From the NCBI RefSeq assembly GCF_000420665.1, contig NZ_ATVJ01000004.1:1-44675 (forward strand): a stretch of 44,675 bases of DNA. The letters are read 5' to 3'. A program made the translations under genes and the position numbers. This stretch comes from Ponticaulis koreensis DSM 19734 (GTDB lineage: Bacteria; Pseudomonadota; Alphaproteobacteria; Caulobacterales; Hyphomonadaceae). The notes beneath the pieces are model-generated. The model was not told the DNA's origin and did not search any database. It worked only from the letters and a program-made list of their open reading frames with translations. Of the stretch, positions 6,789 through 14,955 are shown piece by piece (positions within the stretch are counted from its first letter, which is position 1; the number at the start of each line of letters is the position of its first letter).

Positions 6789-8195
6789 ATGACACAATTT
6801 ATCGACTTCGGTCTCGCAGCCCCGCTCACCAAGACGCTGGACGACCTCGGCTATACAACACCTACACCTATTCAGGCTCAGGCCATTCCGATGCTTCTGG
6901 AAGGTCACGACCTTCTGGGCATTGCGCAGACCGGTACCGGCAAGACTGCGGCATTCACTCTGCCGCTGCTTCACATGCTGAACGCTTCGCAAAAAGAAGG
7001 CCAACGCCCGCCAAAAAGCACCCGCGGCCTGATCCTCGCGCCAACACGCGAACTTGCGGTTCAGATTGCGGACAGCGTACGCGAATATGGCAAACTGCTT
7101 GGCCTGCGCTCGGTTCACGTGCTTGGCGGCGTTCCGATCAACAAACAGATCCGTCAGCTGGAAAAAGGCACCGACATTCTGATTGCAACACCGGGTCGTC
7201 TTGAAGATCTGATGCAGCAAAAGGCTGTCACGCTAAATCATGTCACGCACCTCATCCTTGATGAAGCCGACCAGATGCTGGACATGGGCTTTATCCATGC
7301 ACTCAAACGTATTGCGCGAGCTCTGCCTCGGGACCGCCAGACACTGCTCTTCTCTGCGACGATGCCAACAGAGATCGAAAAGCTGGCGCAGGATTTTCTC
7401 CGCAACCCGAAGAAAGTTTCCGTTGCACCCGTCTCATCGACCGCAGAACGCGTAAACCAGTCTGCCTACTTCGTGAAACAGAAGGACAAGGCTGTCCTGC
7501 TCGCACGTCTTCTGAAAGACCGCGAAGTGCAGCGCTCAATTGTCTTCACGCGCACCAAACACGGCGCAAATCGTCTGGTAGGCCAGCTGGACAAGGCTAA
7601 TCTCGACGCGGTTGCCATTCACGGCAATAAAACACAGAACCAGCGCCAGAAAGCGCTCAACGCGTTCCGGGAAGGCCAGTGCCTCATCCTGGTAGCAACA
7701 GACGTCGCCGCCCGCGGCATCGACATTCCTGAAGTCAGCCACGTCTTCAATTTCGATCTACCAGAAGTGCCGGAACAGTACGTCCACCGCATTGGTCGTA
7801 CAGCACGCGCAGGCCGGTCTGGCGAGGCTGTATCGCTGATCTGCGATCAGGAACGTCACCTGCACCGCGCAATCGAGCGCCTCACAAACGTCACGCTCAG
7901 CACATTACCGCTTCCGGATGGTTTCACTCAGGACCTGAAAGATGCACCGGCTGAAATGTCGACATCACCACGTGACCGTCGCAAAGCCGAGTTTAAGCAA
8001 AAAGCTGACGGCGAAGGCGGCCAGCGCCGCGATAAGAGCCGTGGCGGTCGTCCGCCTCGCGGCGGCAAATCCGGTGGTGGCAACTCATCTTCCGGTGGGC
8101 AGCCGCGCCAGAACCGTGCTCGCAATGGCAACAATCAAGGCGGCGGTCAGAACACGTCAGGCGGTGGTCGTCCGCGTCGCCAGCGCAGCTCTTAA
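6789..8195 (+). CDS. rhlE: DEAD-box ATP-dependent RNA helicase, RhlE-like
   Basis: Unwinds short RNA duplexes with ATP, acting in RNA decay, ribosome assembly or cold adaptation. Motifs in order: Q motif (YTTPTPIQ, 22-29), Walker A AQTGTGKT (46-53), PTRELA, TPGR, DEAD (158-161), SAT (about 188-190), ARGIDIP, and HRIGRTARAG from residue 333. From about residue 395 the tail is basic and rich in Gly, Arg and Ser (SRGGRPPRGGKSGGG...), an RGG-like RNA-binding extension. The body is closest in style to RhlE, but the exact orthology is not certain. It is monocistronic, with a clear promoter and a strong terminator. Confidence 0.9.
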   Translation: MTQFIDFGLAAPLTKTLDDLGYTTPTPIQAQAIPMLLEGHDLLGIAQTGTGKTAAFTLPLLHMLNASQKEGQRPPKSTRGLILAPTRELAVQIADSVREYGKLLGLRSVHVLGGVPINKQIRQLEKGTDILIATPGRLEDLMQQKAVTLNHVTHLILDEADQMLDMGFIHALKRIARALPRDRQTLLFSATMPTEIEKLAQDFLRNPKKVSVAPVSSTAERVNQSAYFVKQKDKAVLLARLLKDREVQRSIVFTRTKHGANRLVGQLDKANLDAVAIHGNKTQNQRQKALNAFREGQCLILVATDVAARGIDIPEVSHVFNFDLPEVPEQYVHRIGRTARAGRSGEAVSLICDQERHLHRAIERLTNVTLSTLPLPDGFTQDLKDAPAEMSTSPRDRRKAEFKQKADGEGGQRRDKSRGGRPPRGGKSGGGNSSSGGQPRQNRARNGNNQGGGQNTSGGGRPRRQRSS

Positions 8196-8204
8196 ATTCA
8201 AATC

Positions 8205-8239
8205 AAAAGGCCGGTCATCTGACCGGCCCTTTTTTTTTA
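8205..8239. terminator. Strong intrinsic terminator
   Basis: GGCCGGTC / GACCGGCC stem (8209-8228) preceded by AAAA and followed by a nine-T run. It ends the helicase transcript and, because of the A run on its left, may also serve the convergent HD-domain gene whose stop codon is at 8240-8242. Confidence 0.92.
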
Positions 8240-8836
8240 TCATTTATCTTTTTTATAGATCGACTGCTTTGGCTTCTCGAACACGCGGTGCACCATGGGT
8301 TCGAAAAATTCCAGCGTCTCACTCTCATAGTCCGGATCGAACGCCGCCTGATCGTAGAGATGGCAGAACTGCGCGGTATATTCATACCAGGGGTGCCCCT
8401 GATACTGCTCACGCATATTCTTGTTCAGACCAAGATGCTCGAAAAAGTAATAGCCTTGAAACACACCGTGGTTGGCGACCATCCAGTGGTTCTGCTCGCT
8501 GACGAACGGCTTAAGAATTGCTGCAGCTATATCCGGGTGGTTATAGCTGCCGAGCGTATCGCCGATATCGTGTAGCAGCGCACAGACAACATACTCTTCA
8601 TCACGTCCGTCACGATGGGCACGCGTCGCAGTTTGAAGCGAATGCTCCAGACGATCGATCGGAAATCCACCGTAATCGCCGCGCAGAATACGAAGGTGAT
8701 CGAGCACGCGGTCAGCCAGACCTTTATTGAACTCAGCGGTCTCGCGACCAATGATCATCCAGTCGTCACGCGTACTGTCCACGAAGGACTTGAACGTCGC
8801 GCGAGGTCTCATCTCGCTATCATGTCCATCAGCCAT
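8240..8836 (-). CDS. HD-domain protein of the PhnZ/MIOX-like oxygenase type
   Basis: 198 aa. The metal-ligand pattern is H65, H89-D90 (LLHDIGD), H100 (YNHPD), H123 (ANHG) and a late D in HLYDQAAFD. This spacing, with a preceding Tyr/acidic patch (YGGFPID), resembles the mixed-valence diiron oxygenases PhnZ and TmpB and the predicted HD hydrolases related to them (COG4341-type). PhnZ cleaves a hydroxyalkylphosphonate. No phosphonate genes are nearby, so the substrate is unknown. A plain HD phosphohydrolase is the alternative. It is convergent with the helicase and about 70 bp downstream of the ABM-domain gene on the same strand. Confidence 0.72.
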   Translation of the reverse strand: MADGHDSEMRPRATFKSFVDSTRDDWMIIGRETAEFNKGLADRVLDHLRILRGDYGGFPIDRLEHSLQTATRAHRDGRDEEYVVCALLHDIGDTLGSYNHPDIAAAILKPFVSEQNHWMVANHGVFQGYYFFEHLGLNKNMREQYQGHPWYEYTAQFCHLYDQAAFDPDYESETLEFFEPMVHRVFEKPKQSIYKKDK

Positions 8837-8907
8837 GCTTCATTCTCCCTTGGACTATTTTATCGTTTTATCGCCCGAGTTTATCACAAAACGCAGGCAT
8901 TCGCCTA

Positions 8908-9198
8908 TTAGCTCACTTCGTCCATGCGTGTGATCGTCGGGCGGCCAGCCAGGCACTCACCGAAAACAGGCTGAGCCGCGCGGAAATAGTCGGTCTTACC
9001 GTGCGCTGCGAGTGCGTCCGCATCCGTGTACTGCTCCATGAAGTAATATTCGGTCTCAGAACCTTGCTGCTTGTAAAGCGTGTACATCAGGCAGCCCGGC
9101 TCGTTCGCGCGCACCTTTTCCATCAGGTCCTTCGCCATAGCCTCGAAGTCAGCCTGCTTGCCTTCTTTAATCGGCAAATGCGCAATAATTCCAATCAT
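8908..9198 (-). CDS. Antibiotic biosynthesis monooxygenase (ABM) domain protein
   Basis: 96 aa, a single ferredoxin-like ABM domain as in quinol monooxygenase YgiN. Family marks are KEGKQADFEAMAKDLMEKVRANEPGC (about 11-36), YTLYKQ, the EYYFMEQYTDADALAAH block and the C-terminal F-x-x-x-LAGRP. Such proteins act as small dimeric cofactor-free monooxygenases or as binding proteins. GGGAGA lies 6 nt before the ATG at 9196-9198. It may be co-transcribed with the HD-domain gene downstream on the minus strand. Confidence 0.88.
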   Translation of the reverse strand: MIGIIAHLPIKEGKQADFEAMAKDLMEKVRANEPGCLMYTLYKQQGSETEYYFMEQYTDADALAAHGKTDYFRAAQPVFGECLAGRPTITRMDEVS

Positions 9199-9359
9199 CT
9201 TGTGTCTCCCCGGCGGTTATATTTTTAGATTTTAGAGTGAGCTAACACTAAAGCAGATCACAGCGCGAGCAAGCCTTCACCTTACGCAAAGTTTCGATTG
9301 CATCTCCAACGCAGTGAGATGAAGATCACCGCCGCATTTGAAAGAATTAGGGGGAAGAA

Positions 9360-9767
9360 ATGCATACTTTGCTGATTGTCGCGGTCGCCCTATTGGCGCT
9401 TCTGGTCCTGCTGCTTGGCTTCAACGTATCTCTGCAGCGTAACAAGACGAAGACGAGCATTTCGCCGGGAACTGATCCTACCAGTCCTTTGATGAAAGCG
9501 GTTCGCGCGCACGCCAACGCATCTGAGTATGTTCCGCTGATCATCGGTCTCTTCATCACAATGGGATTTGTGTATCAGGGGCGCGACCTGGGGATTTTTG
9601 CGACCAGTCTTGTTGTTGCGCTCGTACTGGCGCGTTTCACACATGCTGCCGGCATGCTGACGTGCCAAACGCTTGAAAAGCCTAACCCGCTTCGGTTTAT
9701 CGGAGCGCTTCTGACCTATATCGCCGGCATTGTCTTATGTGGTCTGCTGCTCGCCAAAGCATTCTGA
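9360..9767 (+). CDS. MAPEG-family membrane protein
   Basis: 135 aa with four membrane segments: about 2-22, 55-73, 78-97 and 110-132. The RAHANASEYVPLIIG block after the first loop is the hallmark of MAPEG proteins (membrane-associated proteins in eicosanoid and glutathione metabolism). Eukaryotic members use glutathione; bacterial ones are mostly uncharacterised. A strong ribosome binding site (AGGGGGAAGAA) precedes the ATG. It stands alone between the ABM gene and a convergent epoxide-hydrolase-like gene. Confidence 0.88.
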   Translation: MHTLLIVAVALLALLVLLLGFNVSLQRNKTKTSISPGTDPTSPLMKAVRAHANASEYVPLIIGLFITMGFVYQGRDLGIFATSLVVALVLARFTHAAGMLTCQTLEKPNPLRFIGALLTYIAGIVLCGLLLAKAF

Positions 9768-9791
9768 CGAGCAGCCAATAAGACCAGATCG

Positions 9792-10763
9792 TCACGCCTG
9801 CTTCTTCAACCAGTCGGTCAGAAGATCATTCACCGCTTCAGGGCGTTCCTGCTGCGTCCAGTGGCCCACGCCTTCCAGCACGACGCCCGTCTGCAGGTTT
9901 GGAACGTATTTGCGCATGCGCTCCACGACATCCAGTCCCGGCACCATTTTAAGAACCAGATCTTTATCGCCGCCGATGAACAGAGCTGGCTGATGGATTT
10001 TCAGGTCGTCTCTGGAGCTTAAATAGGCGTGGTCGCGCGGATGGTTCCGGTACCGATTGAGCGGCCCACGAAAGCCTGAGGCTTTGAATTCGGCCTCATA
10101 ATAGTCGAGATCTTCTTCTGAGAGCCATGCGGGGAACGGATCAGGGTCTGGCAGACGATCCAGAACTCCCATCGTGTTTGGTTTGTCTTTAGGCCAGGTC
10201 CCTTCAGGCGCATCACCGGAGATAGCATAATAGAAACGACGGATCGTATCGCGCGGGTCACGCTCCAGCTCGGCTTCTGCAACGCCCTCTTTCTGAAAGT
10301 AAATCTGGTAGAAAAACAGTCCTCTTTTGGTGAAAACATCATCCATAACATCGAGGAACATACGCTCACCAGGCGGCGAGTAAGGCACTGAGAGAGCGCC
10401 CACCGCTTTGAACACATCCGGATGCAACAACGCAGAGTTCCACGCGATTGGCGCTCCCCAGTCATGGCCCAGCACGATCGCGTGCCCGTCATCGGAGAGT
10501 GCTTTAGCGATTTCGGCCATATCACTTGCCAGATTTTGCATCGAATACCGCTCGATCTCATGCGGTTTGTCTGAACCGCCATAACCCAGCACGTCCACTG
10601 CCGCGGCTTTAAAGCCGGCCTGCGCGATCACGGGGATTTGATGGCGCCATGAATACCAGCTCTCCGGAAACCCGTGAACCATAAGCACCACAGGGCCCTT
10701 GCCTTCTACGGCTACGCGGTAGTTTACGCCGTTTACCGGCACATTCTGAAACTGGACTGACAT
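9792..10763 (-). CDS. Alpha/beta hydrolase, epoxide hydrolase-like
   Basis: 323 aa. The oxyanion-hole motif HGFPESWYSW starts at residue 30, the nucleophile is Asp101 in GHDWGA, and the catalytic His lies in GVGHWTQQE near the C-terminus. An Asp nucleophile with HGFPE and YGGSDKP is the pattern of soluble epoxide hydrolases (haloalkane dehalogenases are the close alternative). Cap-domain tyrosines occur in the RRFYYAISG region and fit the epoxide-opening acids. It is monocistronic. Substrate is unknown; xenobiotic or fatty-acid epoxides are reasonable guesses. Confidence 0.85.
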   Translation of the reverse strand: MSVQFQNVPVNGVNYRVAVEGKGPVVLMVHGFPESWYSWRHQIPVIAQAGFKAAAVDVLGYGGSDKPHEIERYSMQNLASDMAEIAKALSDDGHAIVLGHDWGAPIAWNSALLHPDVFKAVGALSVPYSPPGERMFLDVMDDVFTKRGLFFYQIYFQKEGVAEAELERDPRDTIRRFYYAISGDAPEGTWPKDKPNTMGVLDRLPDPDPFPAWLSEEDLDYYEAEFKASGFRGPLNRYRNHPRDHAYLSSRDDLKIHQPALFIGGDKDLVLKMVPGLDVVERMRKYVPNLQTGVVLEGVGHWTQQERPEAVNDLLTDWLKKQA

Positions 10764-10864
10764 TTTGTAGATATCGCCTCCCCGCGAAAATTTTGATGTC
10801 TTTAGTAACTAAAACAAAATCTGATTAGGCTAATTTCAGGCAGAGGTGAAATGGGTGATCGGAA

Positions 10865-11191
10865 ATGTTCGGACTCTTTAAGAATAAAAAACGCGAAGAA
10901 GACGATGCAGATGCGCTCCCACCACGTGAGCCAGCAGAACCACTGCGCGCAGTGCTTCCGCGGGAAGAACGGGTGAGATCCTACAAAGAGGCGCATATTA
11001 CGACGGACACTGGATATAAAGTCCGCGGCATTGTCGTTGACCACAGCCCTTCAGGGCTGCGTATACGCTTTCAGTCTTACGAGACGCTGCCTGAAATCAT
11101 TCAACTGCGCGTGCCAGATTTGTCCATTAAGGGCATGGGCCGCATTGTCTGGCAGGATCAGTCTGACTTCGGCGTTGAAATGATCGGCTGA
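10865..11191 (+). CDS. PilZ-domain protein, possible c-di-GMP receptor
   Basis: 108 aa. The first 30 residues are charged and probably disordered. The PilZ signature is present: arginines in REERVRSYKEA (about 33-43) followed by DHSPSGLRIRF (about 59-69), matching the RxxxR and [DN]xSxxG c-di-GMP-binding motifs. PilZ proteins transmit c-di-GMP levels to motility, adhesion or envelope functions. It has no GGDEF/EAL partner nearby and ends in a strong terminator, so it is probably an independent gene. Confidence 0.88.
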   Translation: MFGLFKNKKREEDDADALPPREPAEPLRAVLPREERVRSYKEAHITTDTGYKVRGIVVDHSPSGLRIRFQSYETLPEIIQLRVPDLSIKGMGRIVWQDQSDFGVEMIG

Positions 11192-11219
11192 TCTTTCCGC
11201 CTTCCCGACAATCTGAAAC

Positions 11220-11243
11220 GAGCGCCCGTGAGGCGCTCTTTTT
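11220..11243. terminator. Intrinsic terminator between the PilZ and acyl-CoA dehydrogenase genes
   Basis: GAGCGCC-CGTGA-GGCGCTC stem-loop followed by TTTTT. It ends the PilZ transcript (+) and lies 11 bp beyond the stop of the convergent acyl-CoA dehydrogenase gene. Confidence 0.9.
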
Positions 11244-11254
11244 CGTTTTGCCGG

Positions 11255-12454
11255 TCAGCCTGACTTCATCTGATCGAAAGCGATATCCTTATCAACGCGG
11301 ACATCCTGCGGCAGACCGAGAACCCGTTCGGCGATGATATTCTTCAGAATCTCATCCGTACCACCCGCAATACGCAGGCCCGGCGCCCACATAAAGCTCG
11401 ACTGGAAAATCGCCTTCATTGGTGCCAGTTCCTCGTCATTGATCAGGCCGTAATGGTCCTGCAGCTCAATGCCAGAATTACAAATATCCTGCAGCTGGTT
11501 TGCCGTGAGGATTTTACCAATGGAGTTCTCCGGCCCCGGCGTATCCCCTCGCGAAAGCGCTGTCTGGGTGCGGAACTTAGTCAGTTTGTAGCCTTGCGCC
11601 TGAATGTACCAGTCGGCCAGCTTCTCACGGAACGCCTGATCGGACATCAGCCCCATTTCCGTGCCAAACTTCATGATCTCATCATAGTCAGGGCCCGGAG
11701 ACCCGCCCACCGCCAGACGCTCATTCATCAACGTAACCAGCGCGACTTTCCAGCCTGCACCGACTTCACCGAGGCGGTCTGAATCCGGAATACGAACGTC
11801 CGTGAAATAGACTTCGTTGAACTCGCGTCCACCGGATGCCTGGTGGATCGGGCGTACTTCAACGCCAGGGTCTTTCATGTTCACGATGAACATTGTCAGG
11901 CCCTTATGCTTTGGAACGCTCGGGTCCGTTCGGGTCAGAAGAATGCCATAGTCAGAGAACTGTGCGCCGGTCGTCCAGACCTTCTGACCATTGATTACCC
12001 AGTCATCCCCATCACGAACTGCACGCGTTTTCAGGCCTGCAACGTCCGAGCCTGCCGCCGGCTCAGAGAAGAGCTGACACCAGATTTCCTCACCGATCAG
12101 AGCTTTCGGCACATAGCGCTTTTTATGCTCGTCAGAGCCGAATGCGATCACGGTCGGAATGCACATGCCAAGACCGATCTGGAATGGCCCCGTCGGCGCC
12201 GCAAATGACGACTCTTCCTGATTCCAGATAACCTGCTGCATAGGCGTGCCACCGCGACCGCCCACGGCTTTCGGCCATGTAATCTGGGCAAAGCCGCCTT
12301 GCGCTTTGGTTTTCTGCCACGCCTTCGCGCGCTTCAGAAATTCTTCTCCGCGCTCCCGGCCACCGGCTTGCTTCTTTTCAGGCAGATTGGCTTTGAGAAA
12401 GGCGCGCGCCTCTGCTCGGAACGCTGCTTCTTCTGGCGTATCATTGAAATCCAT
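11255..12454 (-). CDS. Acyl-CoA dehydrogenase (first of an adjacent pair)
   Basis: 399 aa, full acyl-CoA dehydrogenase fold. It shows the N-terminal helical part (DTPEEAAFRAEARAFLKANLP), the FAD-binding middle (CQLFSEPAAGSDVAGLKTRA, WVINGQKVWTTGAQ) and the C-terminal domain with NERLAVGG and AGGTDEILKNIIAERVLGLP. It oxidises an acyl-CoA to the 2-enoyl-CoA with FAD and passes electrons to ETF. The large N-terminal WPKAVGGRGG block is typical of the bacterial FadE17-like branch. RBS GGGAGGA precedes the ATG. It starts 14 nt after the second dehydrogenase gene, so the two are co-transcribed and may form a hetero-oligomer. The acyl substrate is unknown. Confidence 0.92.
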   Translation of the reverse strand: MDFNDTPEEAAFRAEARAFLKANLPEKKQAGGRERGEEFLKRAKAWQKTKAQGGFAQITWPKAVGGRGGTPMQQVIWNQEESSFAAPTGPFQIGLGMCIPTVIAFGSDEHKKRYVPKALIGEEIWCQLFSEPAAGSDVAGLKTRAVRDGDDWVINGQKVWTTGAQFSDYGILLTRTDPSVPKHKGLTMFIVNMKDPGVEVRPIHQASGGREFNEVYFTDVRIPDSDRLGEVGAGWKVALVTLMNERLAVGGSPGPDYDEIMKFGTEMGLMSDQAFREKLADWYIQAQGYKLTKFRTQTALSRGDTPGPENSIGKILTANQLQDICNSGIELQDHYGLINDEELAPMKAIFQSSFMWAPGLRIAGGTDEILKNIIAERVLGLPQDVRVDKDIAFDQMKSG

Positions 12455-12468
12455 CTTGTGTTCCTCCC

Positions 12469-13584
12469 TTACGCGGCAGCTTTGTTTTCAAGCGCGCTGA
12501 TAAGTTTCTCTTTCCAGATTTTCGGCGAACCGACCTGCACCGCGAGCAGTTTAGCGCGTCGGTAGAACAGGTGGCAGTCGACTTCCCACGTGAAGCCCAT
12601 GCCGCCATGGGTCTGGATGTTCTCTTTCGATGCGAACCAGAAGGCCTCGCTTGCCGCTACACGTGCTGCGGCAGCCGCTTCAGGCAGCTCACCAGCGTCT
12701 GTGGAGAGCGCCCACGCGCCATAATAAGCATTAGAGCGAGCTACCTGATTTTTTACCCAGCCATCAGCCAGCTTGTGTTTGATGGCCTGATAGCCACCGA
12801 TAGGACGACCGAATGCGTAACGGGACTTGGCGTAATCTGTTGCCATCTCCACGGCGCGGTCTGCACCGCCCGTTTGCTCGAAAGCGATGAGAACAGCAGC
12901 GCGGTCCATCAACTTATCGATCAACGGACCGGCCCGCCCCGCTTCGCCAATACGCTCACCAGCCACGTCAGTGAATTCCAGCTCAGCGTGCGAACGTGTC
13001 GGGTCCAGTGTCTTAACCACAGTGCGCTTTACGCCAGCCTGATTAAGATCGACCAGAACCAGAGACACGCCGCCATTCTCAGCAGCCGTAACCAATGCAT
13101 GGGTCGCGATATCGCCGTCCAGCACCGGAATTTTCGTGCCGTTCAGCTTACTGCCGTCAAACGTTGTTTTCAGGGCTGAGAGGTCTGGTGCGCCCGGACC
13201 TTCTGATGACGCGTAGGCGCCGATCACCTTACCGGCGGCAATCTCTGGCAGGAGCGCCTGCTTCTGAGCCTCTGAACCGCCAAGCTTCAGAGCCTCCGCG
13301 AGCATGTAAACGGTCGACGAGAACGGCACCGGAGCGAGAGCACGACCAATTTCCTCCGCCAGCACGCAAAGTTCCAACATGCCGAGCCCAAGCCCCCCAT
13401 ATTCTTCCGGGATAGCGGTGCCCAGCCAACCCATTTCAGCGATGCCGTTCCACAGGCTTTCATGGCAGGCCATGCCATCATCATTCAACACTTTGCGGAC
13501 TTCCGCTGTGGTGCATTGTTCGCTCAGATATTTTCGCGCCTGGTCACCCAGAAATTTCTGATCTTCCGAAAAGTCGAAATTCAT
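12469..13584 (-). CDS. Acyl-CoA dehydrogenase (second of an adjacent pair)
   Basis: 371 aa. N-terminal FSEDQKFLGDQARKYLSEQC, then MGWLGTAIPEEYGGLGLG, then YAKSRYAFGRPIGGYQAIKHKLAD and THGGMGFTWEVDCHLFYRRAK at the C-terminus, all family landmarks. The central FAD/substrate region is shorter and less canonical (AYASSEGPGAPDLSALKT in place of the usual SEPxAGSD block). That is often seen in the non-FAD-binding or partner subunit of alpha2beta2 acyl-CoA dehydrogenases. It is the first gene of the two-gene operon, with GAGAGGAG before the ATG. Catalytic competence on its own is uncertain. Confidence 0.9.
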   Translation of the reverse strand: MNFDFSEDQKFLGDQARKYLSEQCTTAEVRKVLNDDGMACHESLWNGIAEMGWLGTAIPEEYGGLGLGMLELCVLAEEIGRALAPVPFSSTVYMLAEALKLGGSEAQKQALLPEIAAGKVIGAYASSEGPGAPDLSALKTTFDGSKLNGTKIPVLDGDIATHALVTAAENGGVSLVLVDLNQAGVKRTVVKTLDPTRSHAELEFTDVAGERIGEAGRAGPLIDKLMDRAAVLIAFEQTGGADRAVEMATDYAKSRYAFGRPIGGYQAIKHKLADGWVKNQVARSNAYYGAWALSTDAGELPEAAAAARVAASEAFWFASKENIQTHGGMGFTWEVDCHLFYRRAKLLAVQVGSPKIWKEKLISALENKAAA

Positions 13585-13774
13585 GGCGTCTCCTCTCTAC
13601 CTTTTACGGCGAAGCATGCGTTGGCGTCGCCCGTTTTACGGAGAGGTTATCAGCCCTTTCAATCGAGAAAAGTCCTGTCGTTACGGCAAGTCTGACGGAT
13701 TTTGATAGTTTGTATTCACCGTAATCTAACGACCTTCTGGCCATAGTGTCGCAAAGTTGGAGGATGATGACGCA

Positions 13775-14344
13775 ATGGCTAAGGCCCTGTTCCATAAAAA
13801 CCAGAAAGTCTACGTGAAACCTGTAGGCACCTGGGCAATTGTTGAACGTGTACTCCCTCAGTGGGTTAAGGGCATGGATGAGCCATTGCGCGTTCATTAC
13901 GATGTCGGTCTGGGTCGTGAGTTCTCTGCAAACGATCTGGTCGCTGAAGACAAGCTGGAAAAGCGCCAGTCTCAGGCTGATGCGATGCTTATGGAAAACT
14001 GGCGTGTTTGCCGCGCGAAAAGCCGCTGGGGCGCTGATGACGACAACTCACATCATCCGTTCCCCGGTACGTTTCCTGTTGTCGTCACAGACGAAAACGA
14101 CTGGGGTGGCTGGCGCGTACCTGGCGCGGAATATGACCGCGACCCAGAGAAAATCGAGTATCAGGCCCGCCTGATCTCTAACAGCCCGCAAATGCTGAAG
14201 CTTCTGAAATCTCTCGTGGATCAGGTGTCTGATGCTCCGGAGAATGCAAGTGCTGAAGTTCGCGAACTGGCACGCACCGGCATCTACATTCTGCGCGACG
14301 TTTATGACGTTCCAGACAAGCTACCTGCTGAAGCGGCAGAATAG
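13775..14344 (+). CDS. Conserved hypothetical protein, cytoplasmic
   Basis: 189 aa, no signal peptide or membrane segment. I do not recognise a named domain. The N-terminal 60 residues (ALFHKNQKVYVKPVGTWAIVERVLPQW...LRVHYDVGLGREFSANDLV) read like a small beta-barrel of KOW/SH3 type. The middle has a Trp-rich stretch (DENDWGGWRVPGAEYDRDP), and the end is helical and acidic. The ATG at 13775 was chosen over an upstream TTG (13757) because the GGAGG at 13759-13763 overlaps the longer start and serves this ATG. It is divergent from the acyl-CoA dehydrogenase operon. Confidence 0.75.
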   Translation: MAKALFHKNQKVYVKPVGTWAIVERVLPQWVKGMDEPLRVHYDVGLGREFSANDLVAEDKLEKRQSQADAMLMENWRVCRAKSRWGADDDNSHHPFPGTFPVVVTDENDWGGWRVPGAEYDRDPEKIEYQARLISNSPQMLKLLKSLVDQVSDAPENASAEVRELARTGIYILRDVYDVPDKLPAEAAE

Positions 14345-14402
14345 GCTCGTTTACCGATTTCAATGAAACAGCGTATCCTCGCTCAAAAGAACGGGGATAC
14401 TG

Positions 14403-14867
14403 ATGCGCTCACTGACACTGGCAATTTTACCGGCAACCGCTTTTCTCATAGCAAACTGTACGACGGCGCCCAACGCCCCATCACCCCAATCTGATCTGGG
14501 TTGGCTGCTCGGCTGTTGGGCCACGCCGACCGGAACGGTAGAAGAATGGATCGTCTGGGATGAAGAGCGCCTGATGGGCGAAGGCCGCAGCCCAAGACGC
14601 GACGGGACCACCTTCAACGAGTTTCTGACCATTACCAGCACCGCAAACGGGTATGTCTACACAGCTGAACCAGAAGGTATGGGGTCAACTGATTTCCATG
14701 AAAGCGATCGTGACACGCTTCAAATCACCTTCCTGAATGCGGACCATGACTACCCGCAACGCATTCAATACATGCGCGACGGCGATCAACTGACCGCAAC
14801 CATCTCATTAGCCGACGGTTCCAGACCTGCGAGTTGGGCGTTTTCGCGCTGTCCCTCAGAGAATTGA
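14403..14867 (+). CDS. Putative lipoprotein, DUF6265-like
   Basis: 154 aa. An N-terminal signal (MRSLTLAILPATAFLIANC) ends in a possible lipobox with Cys19, although Asn at the -1 position is unusual. The mature part starts with LGWLLGCWATPTGTVEEWIVWDEERLMGEGRSP, the pattern of small secreted proteins in the DUF6265 group (a WL.GCW motif then EEW). It ends with a DxDHDYPQRIQYMRDGDQLTA block. It probably sits in the periplasm or on the inner face of the outer membrane as a beta-rich domain. Function is unknown. It precedes pepN by about 90 bp on the same strand. Confidence 0.7.
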   Translation: MRSLTLAILPATAFLIANCTTAPNAPSPQSDLGWLLGCWATPTGTVEEWIVWDEERLMGEGRSPRRDGTTFNEFLTITSTANGYVYTAEPEGMGSTDFHESDRDTLQITFLNADHDYPQRIQYMRDGDQLTATISLADGSRPASWAFSRCPSEN

Positions 14868-14955
14868 GAACTTCTCGCACTTTTAAGCCGTAGACACCTT
14901 TCGGCATGCCAACTCACGCCTTAGATTAGGGCCAGAAAATTTCATCGGAGCCGAC

